In this document: one piece after another, positions 55,937 through 64,000 of the stretch
Numbering within the stretch: position 1 is the first letter of the stretch
Layout: each line of letters begins with the position of its first letter
Assembly (NCBI RefSeq): GCF_026309355.1
Contig: NZ_JAPJZK010000001.1
Coordinates: 806,001-870,000, forward strand
DNA from: Spartinivicinus marinus
Lineage (GTDB): Bacteria; Pseudomonadota; Gammaproteobacteria; Pseudomonadales; Zooshikellaceae
Length of the DNA: 64,000 nt
Reading direction: 5' to 3'
Notes under the pieces: generated by a model
Databases searched by the model: none
Seen by the model: the letters and a program-made list of their open reading frames with translations, nothing else
Told to the model about the DNA's origin: nothing
Translations under genes and position numbers: made by a program

Positions 55937-56934
55937 ACGCGATGCTCGACTTTTAATAACTTGAAATGACAAACCCTAACCCCATCCTAAGTTTTGCGAA
56001 AACAGGGATATAAAGGAAAGGGAATGTCACTGGAAGAGTTTATCATAACTACTTATTGTTGGGTCGGTGATGTTTTAACTGATTTATTAAAACGACGGCG
56101 ATTACGTCAGCGAGGAATTAAGCCTTCACTGTCGGATGCCGAAGTCATTACCATGGAGTTAATTGGTGAATTTCAAGGCCTTGATGCTGATACCGCTATC
56201 TGGAAATACTTCAAAGAGCATTGGAAAGCTTATTTTCCAGGCATAGGCTCAAGAAGCCAGTTTGCTAAACAAGCTGCTAATTTATGGGCGATAAAACAAC
56301 AGTTACAAAAGCAAGTAACAACTGAGCTGGGTACTATTAATGACCCTATACATGTTGTTGATGGCTTTCCTTTGCCTGTTAGCCACTTTAAACGTGCAAG
56401 AAATTGTAGCTGCTTTAAAGGAGAGGCTGAGTATGGCTATTGTGCATCCAAGAGGGAAACCTATTATGGCTTTGAAGGGCACCTCATTATTGACTTTCAT
56501 GGAGCCATAGCAGGATTTACATTAACCCCAGCAAGTGATGGCGAAAGGGAAGCTGTATGGGAGTTAACAGAAGGTATGCCGTCAGGCATGTTGTTAGGGG
56601 ATAAAGGTTATTTGGGGGCTGAATTTAAAGCTGAATTGTTAGAGTTAAAATCGCTTCAGCTAGAAACCCCGGTTAGAGATAACATGATTGATCCTTTACC
56701 CAAATCCTGGAGGAGCCAGCTTAATCGGTTACGACGACGAGTTGAGACAACCATTGGTCAGCTAGTAGAGAGGTTTAATATTCAACGGACCAAAGGCAGA
56801 ACCCTGTGGAGTTTGACTAATCGAATGACCCGCAAGCTGTTATCGCACAGCTTATGTGTATTATTTAATAGGAACCAAGGCAATGCTCCACTACAGTTAT
56901 CTAAATTAATAGGCTGAAAAGTCGAGCATTGCGT
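55937..56934 (+). mobile_element. IS982-family insertion sequence (998 bp)
   Basis: Inverted ends ACGCGATGCTCGACTTTT and (inward from the right) ACGCAATGCTCGACTTTT match at 17 of 18 positions. The 7-bp target TAAAATA is duplicated at 55930-55936 and 56935-56941, a usual length for IS982. One intact transposase gene is carried. Confidence 0.95.
56024..56917 (+). CDS. IS982-family transposase
   Basis: 297 residues from ATG 56024, where MSLEEFIITTYCWVGD is the standard IS982 start and AAGGAAAGGGA lies just upstream; an in-frame codon at 55994 is less likely. DDE residues are in HVVDGFPLPV, LLGDKGYLGAEF and RRRVETTIGQL. The full length and frame are intact. It is a single copy in the window. Confidence 0.93.
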   Translation: MSLEEFIITTYCWVGDVLTDLLKRRRLRQRGIKPSLSDAEVITMELIGEFQGLDADTAIWKYFKEHWKAYFPGIGSRSQFAKQAANLWAIKQQLQKQVTTELGTINDPIHVVDGFPLPVSHFKRARNCSCFKGEAEYGYCASKRETYYGFEGHLIIDFHGAIAGFTLTPASDGEREAVWELTEGMPSGMLLGDKGYLGAEFKAELLELKSLQLETPVRDNMIDPLPKSWRSQLNRLRRRVETTIGQLVERFNIQRTKGRTLWSLTNRMTRKLLSHSLCVLFNRNQGNAPLQLSKLIG

Positions 56935-56941
56935 TAAAATA

Positions 56942-57242
56942 CAATAAAATGAAAAATCATTTTATTTGAGATATGCTTTTTTATAGAAACAGTGATTCAC
57001 AAATAAATGATATCTCCATTCAATCTTTTCCTGCTCTCTTTTCCTACTCTCATCGCCCTTTATCTATCAATTAACCATGTTTTATCCAATTAGATGAGAA
57101 GCATCAACTCAATTGAAGTGATACAACTGAGAGGTAGTTTTTGTACCTAAAATTTGTACCTTGAAGTTCATCTCGATTTTTGTGACAGTAGCATATTTGG
57201 CTTACCTCTAGATTCGCATTTTTTAATATAGGATATAACCCT
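56942..57242. other. Intergenic region after the IS982 element
   Basis: About 300 bp, AT-rich, without a gene. It must hold the promoter of the small exported protein that follows. Near 57145-57166 is a direct repeat of TTTTGTACCTAAAATTTGTACC type; nothing else is evident. Confidence 0.45.
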
Positions 57243-57686
57243 ATGAAACTAAAAGCACTTTGTACACTGCTTGCTTTTTCTACTCTTGCTATCAGCTCTG
57301 TTGAAGCCCGTGATACACGGACAATGTATTCAATTCAAGAAGCATTGAGTAAGCCTGCAGCCAAAGAAAAATTATTACCTAACGTACCATTATATTTTGG
57401 TAATCAACCTACACCTAGAGTCCTAAAAAGACTTGGGGAGTATATGTCCAACAAAAAAACCAATGCGTTTAATAAATCAGATAAAGAAGCCTGTCAGTGG
57501 GTTATTTTGTCAGCATTAATTTCTCTGCAGCAACGTGCCATACAAGAAGGCGGCAATGCAGTTGTTAATATCAAGTCTTACTATAAGAAAAATGAAATTT
57601 CCAGCACGACTGAGTTTGAGTGTGGCGCAGGCGCGCTAATCGCAGGCGTTACGTTAAAAGGAACCGTGGTAAAACTTGCTAGATAA
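57243..57686 (+). CDS. Small exported protein, YbjQ-like C-terminal region, function unknown
   Basis: A 147-residue protein with a signal peptide (residues ~1-22, cleavage near VEA-RD). The mature part has a central helix pair and a C-terminal block NAVVNIKSYYKKNE…GAGALIAGVTLKGTVVKL, which resembles the 'GANAVI…' repeat of YbjQ/DUF4156-type proteins. Two Cys (ACQWV, FECGAG) may form a disulfide. Similar proteins in other marine bacteria are often labelled as excinuclease subunits, which the sequence does not support. Confidence 0.65.
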   Translation: MKLKALCTLLAFSTLAISSVEARDTRTMYSIQEALSKPAAKEKLLPNVPLYFGNQPTPRVLKRLGEYMSNKKTNAFNKSDKEACQWVILSALISLQQRAIQEGGNAVVNIKSYYKKNEISSTTEFECGAGALIAGVTLKGTVVKLAR

Positions 57687-57802
57687 AGCAGTATAAAGAG
57701 CCTTCTTAACGATGAGAAGGCACCTTACTTTTTAATACGTTTTACACTTGTAAGCGCTATAGACTTTGTAAAGAGTATACCCTTTACGAGTGATGTCTAG
57801 AT

Positions 57803-58192
57803 TCAGCTTTCCATCTTCAGCTGTTGCGTAATCGTTGTATATAAATTATTTACCCAACGATTATAGTTTCGATGAATTTTTCCATCTGATTGAAGTAAAT
57901 TTTGGCTATCAACATAGATTATATTGAGATACTGCCGATCATAGCTAATTTTAACTGTAGCTTCATGAGTACCTCTAACCAGTATACTGGCTAAAACACT
58001 GCCATCATCCTGTACTCGTGGCACCCAGCCTTTTAATTGACATGCTTTCATCACAGCAACCTTTACCTCTCTCAACTCATAAGCCTGACCATCTAACCGA
58101 GAAGGAAGTAACTGTTGTTCAATATTATGAATGGCAGTTGTTCGACAGGCACTTAGATTAAGTACCATCAGTAAAATAAGTATTTTTTTCAT
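57803..58192 (-). CDS. Small putative lipoprotein
   Basis: A 129-residue protein. The signal MKKILILLMVLNLSAC has a lipobox LSAC at residues 13-16, so it should be lipidated. The residue after Cys is Arg, so outer-membrane sorting is likely. The mature part, with KACQLKGWVPRVQDDGSVLASILVRGTHEA split over 50-80, resembles small lipoproteins of unknown role found in many gammaproteobacteria. No operon partner. Confidence 0.72.
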   Translation of the reverse strand: MKKILILLMVLNLSACRTTAIHNIEQQLLPSRLDGQAYELREVKVAVMKACQLKGWVPRVQDDGSVLASILVRGTHEATVKISYDRQYLNIIYVDSQNLLQSDGKIHRNYNRWVNNLYTTITQQLKMES

Positions 58193-58341
58193 AGTCTCTG
58201 TTATGTCAACCGCTCAATTGCAAGTTAGTATTAACAACAATCAGTTACTACCTATTAATTAAAGGTGGCTATATTTCAAAAGTAGATGAAATAACTTGAG
58301 ACAACAAACTGAGATGATTAAAAGAAACAAATCATCAACCA

Positions 58342-59244
58342 CTAATTTTCACGTAAATGTTTAGTTTTCTCTATCATAAAGTCAATAAACGCCCTAAACT
58401 TTGGCAACATGACATTCTTCTTATCATAAAATAAGTATCCTTCCATTTTTTTGGAAAAGATATCTACAAACAAAGGAATCAGTCGCCCAGACTTTAAATA
58501 GGGCCTACATATCAACTCGGGACAATCAATAATTCCCAACCCTTGTAAACCTGCAGAAATAACTGCATCAACAGAGTTAAAGGTAATTTTTGCAGGGGGA
58601 ATAATCGTTTCGATATCAGCAAAAAACTTTAATGTCTGTTGTGGTGAGCGGGTTTTATGGTAGATAAATTCATGATTTTTTAAATCACCTATAGATTTAG
58701 GTGTTCCAAATTTTTTCAGGTAAGTGGGTGATGCCGAAAACAAAGCTGAAACTGATAGCAAACGCCGACAATATAAGTCACCAGGTAGTTCTTTATAACG
58801 ATTGCTAAACCCGACTAATATATCCACCTCTTGGCGACTGAAGTCTGGAATGCGATCAGATATTTCTACATCAAGCTGTATCTTAGGGTAGCGCTTATAA
58901 AACTCTGATAAGTGCTCAATTAAGTAACGATGCCCAGTATAAATAGACGACACAACCCGTAGCTTACCTTCAGGCTCTTGATGAACACGATCAGCAAACG
59001 ACTCCGTTACTGCCAGTAAGGCTTGCAGCTCTTTACAGTGATCATAGAATCGAGCGCCTTGCTCAGTGAGTTTTAGTGTACGAGTTGAGCGTTGTAGTAA
59101 AGAGAAGCCAAGCTCTTGCTCAAGCTTCTTCATCTGGATACTGACGGCAGCTGCGGATAGATCAAGCTTGCCAGCTGCACGACTAAAGCTTTGTTTTTCA
59201 ACCACTTCGATAAAAGTCATCATGTATGGGATTGCAGTAACCAC
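58342..59244 (-). CDS. LysR-family transcriptional regulator
   Basis: A 300-residue regulator. The N-terminal winged HTH (FIEVVEKQSFSRAAGKLDLSAAAVS, split at 11-35) is followed by a helical linker and a periplasmic-binding-fold effector domain (GKLRVVSSIYTGHRYL onward). It has the profile of the CrgA/AaeR-like group. It is divergent from the MFS transporter gene across a 147-bp gap, so it probably controls that transporter; the effector is unknown. Confidence 0.88.
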   Translation of the reverse strand: MVTAIPYMMTFIEVVEKQSFSRAAGKLDLSAAAVSIQMKKLEQELGFSLLQRSTRTLKLTEQGARFYDHCKELQALLAVTESFADRVHQEPEGKLRVVSSIYTGHRYLIEHLSEFYKRYPKIQLDVEISDRIPDFSRQEVDILVGFSNRYKELPGDLYCRRLLSVSALFSASPTYLKKFGTPKSIGDLKNHEFIYHKTRSPQQTLKFFADIETIIPPAKITFNSVDAVISAGLQGLGIIDCPELICRPYLKSGRLIPLFVDIFSKKMEGYLFYDKKNVMLPKFRAFIDFMIEKTKHLREN

Positions 59245-59391
59245 CGATTTACCTTCTCAACTATACCCTTTATACACTTCGCATTGGGTATATTAAATAA
59301 TATTTAATAATCTATTAAAACTAAACATATTTATTAAATTTAGTCAATCAATATACTTTGGCTTTTACCCTTACAAAAGCTAGTTGAAGCC

Positions 59392-60594
59392 ATGAGCACC
59401 GCAGTACAGAGCGACAAACTATATTCCCCTCCCATCTATTTACTTATGTTACTCATGAGCTTTGCCTCTTTGGTAGCCGTTGTTATTACTCCAGCATTAC
59501 CAGAGATAAGTGAAACCTTTCTAATTAAGCCAACTCAATCCACCTGGTTGGTAACAGCCTTTTTGCTGGGGTATGCCATAGGGCAATTACCTTATGGTAT
59601 ATTGGCTAATCGGTATGGACGTAAAATGGCCGCACTAGCAGGCTTAGTAGTTGCGTTGGTAGGCAGCTTAATTCAATTGATAGCCATTGTAGAAAGCAGC
59701 TTTATATGGCTAGTAATTGCCCGAACAATCATCGCTTTTGGTGGTGCATGTGGACCCGTTGTAGCATTGACGGTGTTATCTGACTGCTATGACGAGCAAA
59801 ATGCCAGAAAAAAATTATCTACCCTATTTCTTATTTTTGCACTTATGCCTTGTGTCGCCATCACAATTGGCGGCTTTTTAACACAACATTACGGTTGGCA
59901 GAGCACTATGCAAATTGCGAGTGTTTATATTGTGTTTATTTTAATTGCTACTTACAGTCAATTGAATGAAACATTGCCTGAAAGTCAGTATAAACCCATT
60001 CAATTATCAAGCAATTTAAAAGGAATAGTAAACGCTTTTAAAAGCCCTAACTACTTGGTTTTTACTTTATTAGCAACCGCGGGCACTGCAACTGCTTATA
60101 TTTTTAATAGCCTTTCTCCTTTTTTATCTATTACCGTTATTAAAATGAGCCCTCAACATTTTGGGCTGCTCAGCATTATTACATCAGTAGGGCTACTCAT
60201 AGGTTCTTATTTATCTGGCAAAGCTAGCCTTAAATACTGTGGCAGAAAAATTCTGATGTTTGGTGTTATGATTCTACTCTGCAGCAGTATCATTTTATTT
60301 ATTCTGTTTAAAGCAACTATTATAAATACCTTCAGCTTATTTGTACCGGCATTTTTCTTATTTATAGGCGTAGCGCTAATTCTGCCTAATGCGACAACCC
60401 TTGCAATGACTTGCGTTGAAGATAAAGCCAATGGCGCAGGGTTGATGAATACAAATAACTTACTACTGACAGGCATCGGTGTTTCACTAAGCAGCCACTT
60501 TGCAAAAAGCAGCCAACTGACATTACCTATCGCGGTGTTAACCATTTCTGTTGTATGCGTAGCTATGCTTGTATTGATAACAAAAAGTAAGTAA
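59392..60594 (+). CDS. Bcr/CflA-type MFS drug-resistance transporter
   Basis: A 400-residue protein with about 12 membrane helices. The N-half has VITPALPEISETF, the MFS loop motif LPYGILANRYGRKMAALAG (G-x-L-a-d-R-x-G-r-k) and the antiporter-type motif IIAFGGACGPVVALTVL. The arrangement and length match DHA1 Bcr/CflA efflux pumps that exchange drug for protons. It is divergent from the LysR gene, a common regulator-pump pair. Confidence 0.88.
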   Translation: MSTAVQSDKLYSPPIYLLMLLMSFASLVAVVITPALPEISETFLIKPTQSTWLVTAFLLGYAIGQLPYGILANRYGRKMAALAGLVVALVGSLIQLIAIVESSFIWLVIARTIIAFGGACGPVVALTVLSDCYDEQNARKKLSTLFLIFALMPCVAITIGGFLTQHYGWQSTMQIASVYIVFILIATYSQLNETLPESQYKPIQLSSNLKGIVNAFKSPNYLVFTLLATAGTATAYIFNSLSPFLSITVIKMSPQHFGLLSIITSVGLLIGSYLSGKASLKYCGRKILMFGVMILLCSSIILFILFKATIINTFSLFVPAFFLFIGVALILPNATTLAMTCVEDKANGAGLMNTNNLLLTGIGVSLSSHFAKSSQLTLPIAVLTISVVCVAMLVLITKSK

Positions 60595-60602
60595 CCCAAG
60601 GC

Positions 60603-60675
60603 TGTCGCAAAAACTTTGCGGATATGGAGTGCTCCAAGCCATCTCTAATAATTGTTTATGGCCTCTGCGCAAGCA
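60603..60675. repeat. Truncated foldback-element end plus dispersed repeat
   Basis: TGTCGCAAAA and the following CGGATATGGAGTG (60603-60631) repeat the left end of the 28738-28902 element without a right partner. Bases 60640-60675 (ATCTCTAATAATTGTTTATGG…) resemble 49133-49174, a second dispersed family. Confidence 0.6.
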
Positions 60676-60767
60676 GACGGGGTCTTGAACAAGCATTTGG
60701 CATTATGCAGGCGCTTCCAACAACCTGCACTTAGTAAAAATAACAAACCAACTAATGCTAAAATGGT

Positions 60768-62000
60768 TTAATCCCAGCGCTTAAAAATTAACGAGGTATT
60801 TACTCCACCAAAGGCAAAATTATTGCTGGTAACATACTCACAGTTTAGTTCCCGGCCTTCACCCATAATATAATCAAGCTCACCACACTGGTCGTCGACT
60901 TCGGTTAGATTAATTGTGGGGGCAAACCAGTTGTTATTCATCATTTCAATGGATAACCAGGCTTCAATTGCTCCACAAGCCCCGAGAGTATGTCCCAAAT
61001 AGCTTTTTTGAGAGCTGATTGGCATGATATTGCCGTATACTTGTTCAGTCGCTCGGGTTTCTGCAATATCGCCTCGATCAGTGGCAGTACCATGAGCACT
61101 GACATAACCAATGGCTTCGGGTGCTAACTCAGCATCTTTTAGCGCCAGCTCCATTGCAATAGCCATGGTTTCAGCATTCGGCTGGGTAACATGGGCGCCA
61201 TCCGTATTGGAGCCAAACCCAACAATTTCAGCGTAAATGGGCGCCCCTCTGGCAATTGCATGTTCTAACTCTTCAAGAATTAGCGTGCCAGCCCCTTCTC
61301 CAATGACTAAGCCATCACGGGCTTTGTCAAACGGACGTGGCGTTAATTCCGGGGTATCGTTTTTAGTGCTGGTAGCAAATAGCGTATCAAATACCATGGC
61401 TTCCGTCGGACAAAGCTCTTCTGCACCACCCGCTACCATCATATCCTGCATACCATATTTAATGGCTTCATAGGCAAAGCCAATAGCCTGACTACCTGAG
61501 GTGCAGGCACTACTGGTAGGAATAAGCCGTCCAGTTAATCCAAAAAATAAACCAATATTAACTGCAGCTGTATGACTCATCATTTGGATATAGCTGGTAG
61601 CCGTTACCCCTTTACAACTACCCTCTGTAATCATTGAACCAAATGCTCCTAATGGTTCAGTGCTCCCCACCGAGGAACCGTAAGCAACGCCCATAGAGCC
61701 TAAGCGAATTCTAGGGTCATCGAATAAACCTGCACTTTCTAACGCCAATTCAGTGGCACGAGTAGCCATTAAACTCACTCGCCCCATACTGCGAATTTTT
61801 TTGCGCGAATAATGGGAAGGGGTAGAAAAGTCAGGTACTGGCCCCGCTAGTCGGGTATGCAATCCTTCAAATCGCTCCCACTCTTCCATTCGGGTAATGC
61901 TGCTTTGCTTGGCTTTTAAGTTAGCCTGCACCTGTTCCCAGCTCTGGCCAATTCCGGTAATACAGGACATGCCCGTCACTACCACACGACGCATTAGCAT
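60768..62000 (-). CDS. Beta-ketoacyl-ACP synthase (ApeR-like)
   Basis: A 410-residue FabF-type condensing enzyme. The catalytic Cys is in PTSSACTSGSQAIG, the two histidines in SAHGTATDRGD and KSYLGHTLGACGAIEAW. The C-terminus NNFAFGGVNTSLIFKR is typical. The first Met (62000) overlaps the ketoreductase gene; M3 (61994) in a TAATG overlap is equally plausible. With its neighbours it matches the last gene of aryl polyene clusters (ketosynthase, dehydratase, reductase, ketosynthase). Confidence 0.9.
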   Translation of the reverse strand: MLMRRVVVTGMSCITGIGQSWEQVQANLKAKQSSITRMEEWERFEGLHTRLAGPVPDFSTPSHYSRKKIRSMGRVSLMATRATELALESAGLFDDPRIRLGSMGVAYGSSVGSTEPLGAFGSMITEGSCKGVTATSYIQMMSHTAAVNIGLFFGLTGRLIPTSSACTSGSQAIGFAYEAIKYGMQDMMVAGGAEELCPTEAMVFDTLFATSTKNDTPELTPRPFDKARDGLVIGEGAGTLILEELEHAIARGAPIYAEIVGFGSNTDGAHVTQPNAETMAIAMELALKDAELAPEAIGYVSAHGTATDRGDIAETRATEQVYGNIMPISSQKSYLGHTLGACGAIEAWLSIEMMNNNWFAPTINLTEVDDQCGELDYIMGEGRELNCEYVTSNNFAFGGVNTSLIFKRWD

Positions 62001-62728
62001 AACCCCCCATTAACAGAAATCACTTGTCGGGTAATATAGGCTGCATCTTCTGACATTAGATAATTCACTAATGACGCGACCTCTTCAGGCTTACCCACCC
62101 GACGAGCTGGAATTTGCTTAACAATTTCAGTAACGGGCAAATCATCTGTCATATCAGTATCAATTAAACCAGGCGCTACACAATTAACCGTAATTTTTCG
62201 CTTTGCTAATTCAATAGCCAATGCTTTAGTGGCTCCTATAATACCCGCTTTTGCTGCACTGTAATTCACCTGTCCTCGATTACCAATTAATCCTGAAACT
62301 GAAGCCATGGTGACAATGCGCCCTGGTTTTCTGGTCTGTACCATCGGCATGGTTAAGGGTTTCAGTACATTATAAAAGCCATCAAGATTGGTATGGATAA
62401 CTCGATCCCAATCACTGTCTGTCATGGCAGGAAAGGCATTATCTGCCGTTAAACCGGCATTACACACCACTCCATAATAAACCCCATGCTTGCTAATATC
62501 TTCAGTTAACACTGCTTCACACTGAGCCCGGTCGCTAATATCAAACTGAAGCAATGTTGCACTCAGACCAGCTGCTGTTAATTGGCTGACGACAGACTCT
62601 GCCTGTTGCTGCCCCTGGCGATAATGCACCACAACCTGATAGCCTGACTCAGCCAAACGCAACGCAATTGCTTTACCAATACCACGGCTGGAGCCAGTGA
62701 TTAAAATTCGTTTTTTGCTATTACTCAT
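61994..62728 (-). CDS. fabG: 3-Ketoacyl-ACP reductase (FabG/ApeQ-like)
   Basis: A 244-residue short-chain dehydrogenase. The NADPH-binding motif is ILITGSSRGIGKAIALRLA (TGxxxGIG), followed by VCNAGLT (NNAG-type), the catalytic Ser in VTMASVSGLIGN and the Tyr-x3-Lys in YSAAKAG. It overlaps the dehydratase gene by four bases and the downstream ketosynthase gene by about seven, so the cluster is translated as a unit. Confidence 0.92.
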   Translation of the reverse strand: MSNSKKRILITGSSRGIGKAIALRLAESGYQVVVHYRQGQQQAESVVSQLTAAGLSATLLQFDISDRAQCEAVLTEDISKHGVYYGVVCNAGLTADNAFPAMTDSDWDRVIHTNLDGFYNVLKPLTMPMVQTRKPGRIVTMASVSGLIGNRGQVNYSAAKAGIIGATKALAIELAKRKITVNCVAPGLIDTDMTDDLPVTEIVKQIPARRVGKPEEVASLVNYLMSEDAAYITRQVISVNGGLC

Positions 62729-63183
62729 AATTGTTTAAAAAATTCTGCGGGGTCATCTGGCTGAAATACATTAATACTGGCTTCAGCAATTAATGCCTGG
62801 TGATTAATAGTGCAATCAAAAACGCTTAATCCTTCATCTTCATATTTTTTGCTTGCTCTCACCTGATAAGTATTACCCATTAATAATGCATCAACCAAAC
62901 ACGTATAACGTCGTGTACCTAATAGAAATCCTATTTTTACTGGCTCATTAGCTAGTTTATGCTGAATACCCGCAAATAAACCGATCGTTTGAGCCATATA
63001 CTCTAAACCAAACCAAATCGGTACTCGCTGCTGTTGAGGGCTTAAAAAATATGATTGTTCATTAACAGTAAAGCTTGCTTCAACAAAGTCAGCGCCATAA
63101 TCTTCCACCCGATCCAATAAAATCATGGGATGATCATGGGGTAATAATTCCTCTGGCAGCCAATTGGATTGTGCATTACTCAT
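62725..63183 (-). CDS. 3-Hydroxyacyl-ACP dehydratase, hotdog fold (ApeP-like)
   Basis: A 152-residue FabA/FabZ-like protein. LLPHDHPMILLDRVEDYG contains the catalytic-type His within the FabZ-like 'hr.P.lLlDrv' context, and GLEYMAQTIGLFAGIQHK is the core helix with the acidic residue. LGTRRYTC lies in the sheet. Its size and order before a FabG-type reductase fit ApeP of aryl polyene clusters. It overlaps the reductase gene by four bases. Confidence 0.85.
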   Translation of the reverse strand: MSNAQSNWLPEELLPHDHPMILLDRVEDYGADFVEASFTVNEQSYFLSPQQQRVPIWFGLEYMAQTIGLFAGIQHKLANEPVKIGFLLGTRRYTCLVDALLMGNTYQVRASKKYEDEGLSVFDCTINHQALIAEASINVFQPDDPAEFFKQL

Positions 63184-63251
63184 ACTATTTTTCTACCACA
63201 TTATTTCTCACACCATCTACCCGATGATCTATCACACTGTCCTCTACCATT

Positions 63252-64000
63252 CTACCCCCCTACCCTACCTACCACCTTACCAATCACTACGCTGATATTA
63301 TTACCGCCAAAGGCAAAGGAATTACTCATTAAATTGCAACGGCCCTTAGCAACTGTAGAGACTGTTTGAGTAAACTGTTGCCCTGGCTGAACTAACGCTA
63401 AAGCAGGCAAGTCATTATCATAACAATTATCCCACACTTGTGGTGGTAGTTGGTGTTGTTGATTGTGATCAGTTAGTAACAACCAACAAAAACCTATTTC
63501 TAAAGCACCTGCCGCACCTAAGCCATGACCAGTGAGTGGTTTTGTCGAGCTACAAGGGGTTTGACTGCCACACACTCGATTAACGGCTTGCGCTTCCATA
63601 GCATCATTTTGCTTAGTGGCTGTACCATGTAAATTAATATAAGCAATGGCTTCAGAAGATAACTCTGCATCCACTAGTGCCTGTTGCATTGCCTGCTCAG
63701 CACCCTGACCTGCTGGGTGCGGGGCAGACATATGATAAGCATCAGAGGACTCACCAATACCCAATAGTTGTATTCCACCCAGTTCACGGGTAACTACAAA
63801 CAAGGCTGCCCCTTCACCAATATTAATGCCATTACGATTAGCACTAAATGGATTACAAATGCTATCAGACACAGATTCTAGTGAGTCAAACCCATTTAAG
63901 GTTAATCGACATAGGGTATCGACTCCACCCGCAATGACGACATCACAGATACCTGCTTGCAATAATTGGCGAGCCGACGCTAATGCTTTGGCACTGGATG
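63252..64000 (-). CDS. Beta-ketoacyl-ACP synthase (ApeO-like), N-terminal part outside window
   Basis: The frame is open to the right edge; the visible ~249 residues begin SSAKALASARQLLQAG, which in relatives directly follows the catalytic Cys, so the Cys is just outside. Both histidines are seen (NLHGTATKQND, TGHGLGAAGALEIG), with C-terminal MSNSFAFGGNNISVVIG. It is a second FabF-type synthase distinct from the 60768 gene. It lies 68 bp upstream of the dehydratase gene. Carrier proteins, the acyltransferase and export genes of such a cluster would lie beyond the right edge. Confidence 0.88.
   Translation of the reverse strand, partial: SSAKALASARQLLQAGICDVVIAGGVDTLCRLTLNGFDSLESVSDSICNPFSANRNGINIGEGAALFVVTRELGGIQLLGIGESSDAYHMSAPHPAGQGAEQAMQQALVDAELSSEAIAYINLHGTATKQNDAMEAQAVNRVCGSQTPCSSTKPLTGHGLGAAGALEIGFCWLLLTDHNQQHQLPPQVWDNCYDNDLPALALVQPGQQFTQTVSTVAKGRCNLMSNSFAFGGNNISVVIGKVVGRVGG

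Noticed and set aside
57243..57686. Annotation as an excinuclease ATPase subunit
   Set aside because: The protein is small and exported, and has no Walker or zinc motifs of UvrA.

Overview
The window comes from an AT-rich marine-type gammaproteobacterium. Gene content (csrA-tRNA-Ser-lysC-alaS neighbourhood, RTX secretion, a PhhR-controlled phenylalanine pathway, an aryl-polyene-like fatty-acid cluster, many ISs) suggests an Oceanospirillales member near Zooshikella or Spartinivicinus. That placement is a guess from gene content, not a measurement.

Layout. 1-2.1 kb: end of an osmoprotectant-type ABC importer (binding protein cut by the left edge, ATPase) and a PHYHD1-like Fe(II)/2-oxoglutarate dioxygenase. 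2.6-5.0 kb: a secreted HExxHxxGxxH zinc protease with a 21-unit Lys-Pro-Asp-Pro linker. 5.2-11.4 kb: a small membrane protein and a three-gene type I exporter (ATPase, HlyD adaptor, second ATPase), the RtxB-RtxD-RtxE arrangement. 12.0-13.2 kb: moaCDE, preceded by a foldable leader. 13.4-23.6 kb: an accessory stretch bounded by two inverted identical 1,619-bp IS4-type elements. It holds an unknown membrane-anchored protein and a large RTX gene broken twice, by a 31-bp tandem duplication near its start and by an 1,826-bp IS near its 3' end. Both lesions can be reversed on paper: removing one repeat copy and the IS plus one target copy restores a 1,420-residue reading frame. The protein carries an FrpC-like Asp-Pro self-processing module and near-identical 600-bp repeats.

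24.0-27.0 kb: a second secreted metalloprotease (lethal-factor/M34-like). 27.0-34.6 kb: on the minus strand, phenylalanine and tyrosine degradation to fumarate and acetoacetate (phhA, phhB, a TyrR/PhhR regulator, hppD, hmgA, fahA, maiA; no tyrosine aminotransferase here). Two PhhR/TyrR-type operator sequences lie about 120-140 bp upstream of hppD and phhA, and a third identical IS4-type copy has landed exactly at the edge of the phhA operator. 36.3-41.7 kb: a Tim44-like protein, an ExaC-type aldehyde dehydrogenase, and a PAS-GGDEF-EAL protein flanked at both ends by matching inverted DnaA-box pairs. 42.0-47.2 kb: an 8-codon micro-ORF with strong RBS and terminator, two tRNA-Arg(ACG), tRNA-Ser(GCT), csrA, lysC and alaS.

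47.6-55.7 kb: a HATPase-REC-PP2C protein, a pseudouridine synthase, an orphan TctC-like binding protein, a solitary Cse2/CasB-like protein with no other cas genes, an FCP1-like HAD phosphatase, a phosphopantetheinyl transferase, and a translationally coupled GCS2-ligase/AstE-like hydrolase pair. 55.9-56.9 kb: an IS982 element with 7-bp target duplication. 57.2-60.6 kb: small envelope proteins and a divergent LysR-MFS pair. 60.8-64.0 kb: four overlapping or close genes (ketosynthase, dehydratase, ketoreductase, ketosynthase) in the ApeO-P-Q-R order of aryl polyene clusters, cut by the right edge. Short dispersed repeats and foldback elements with TGTCGCAAAA ends sit between genes.
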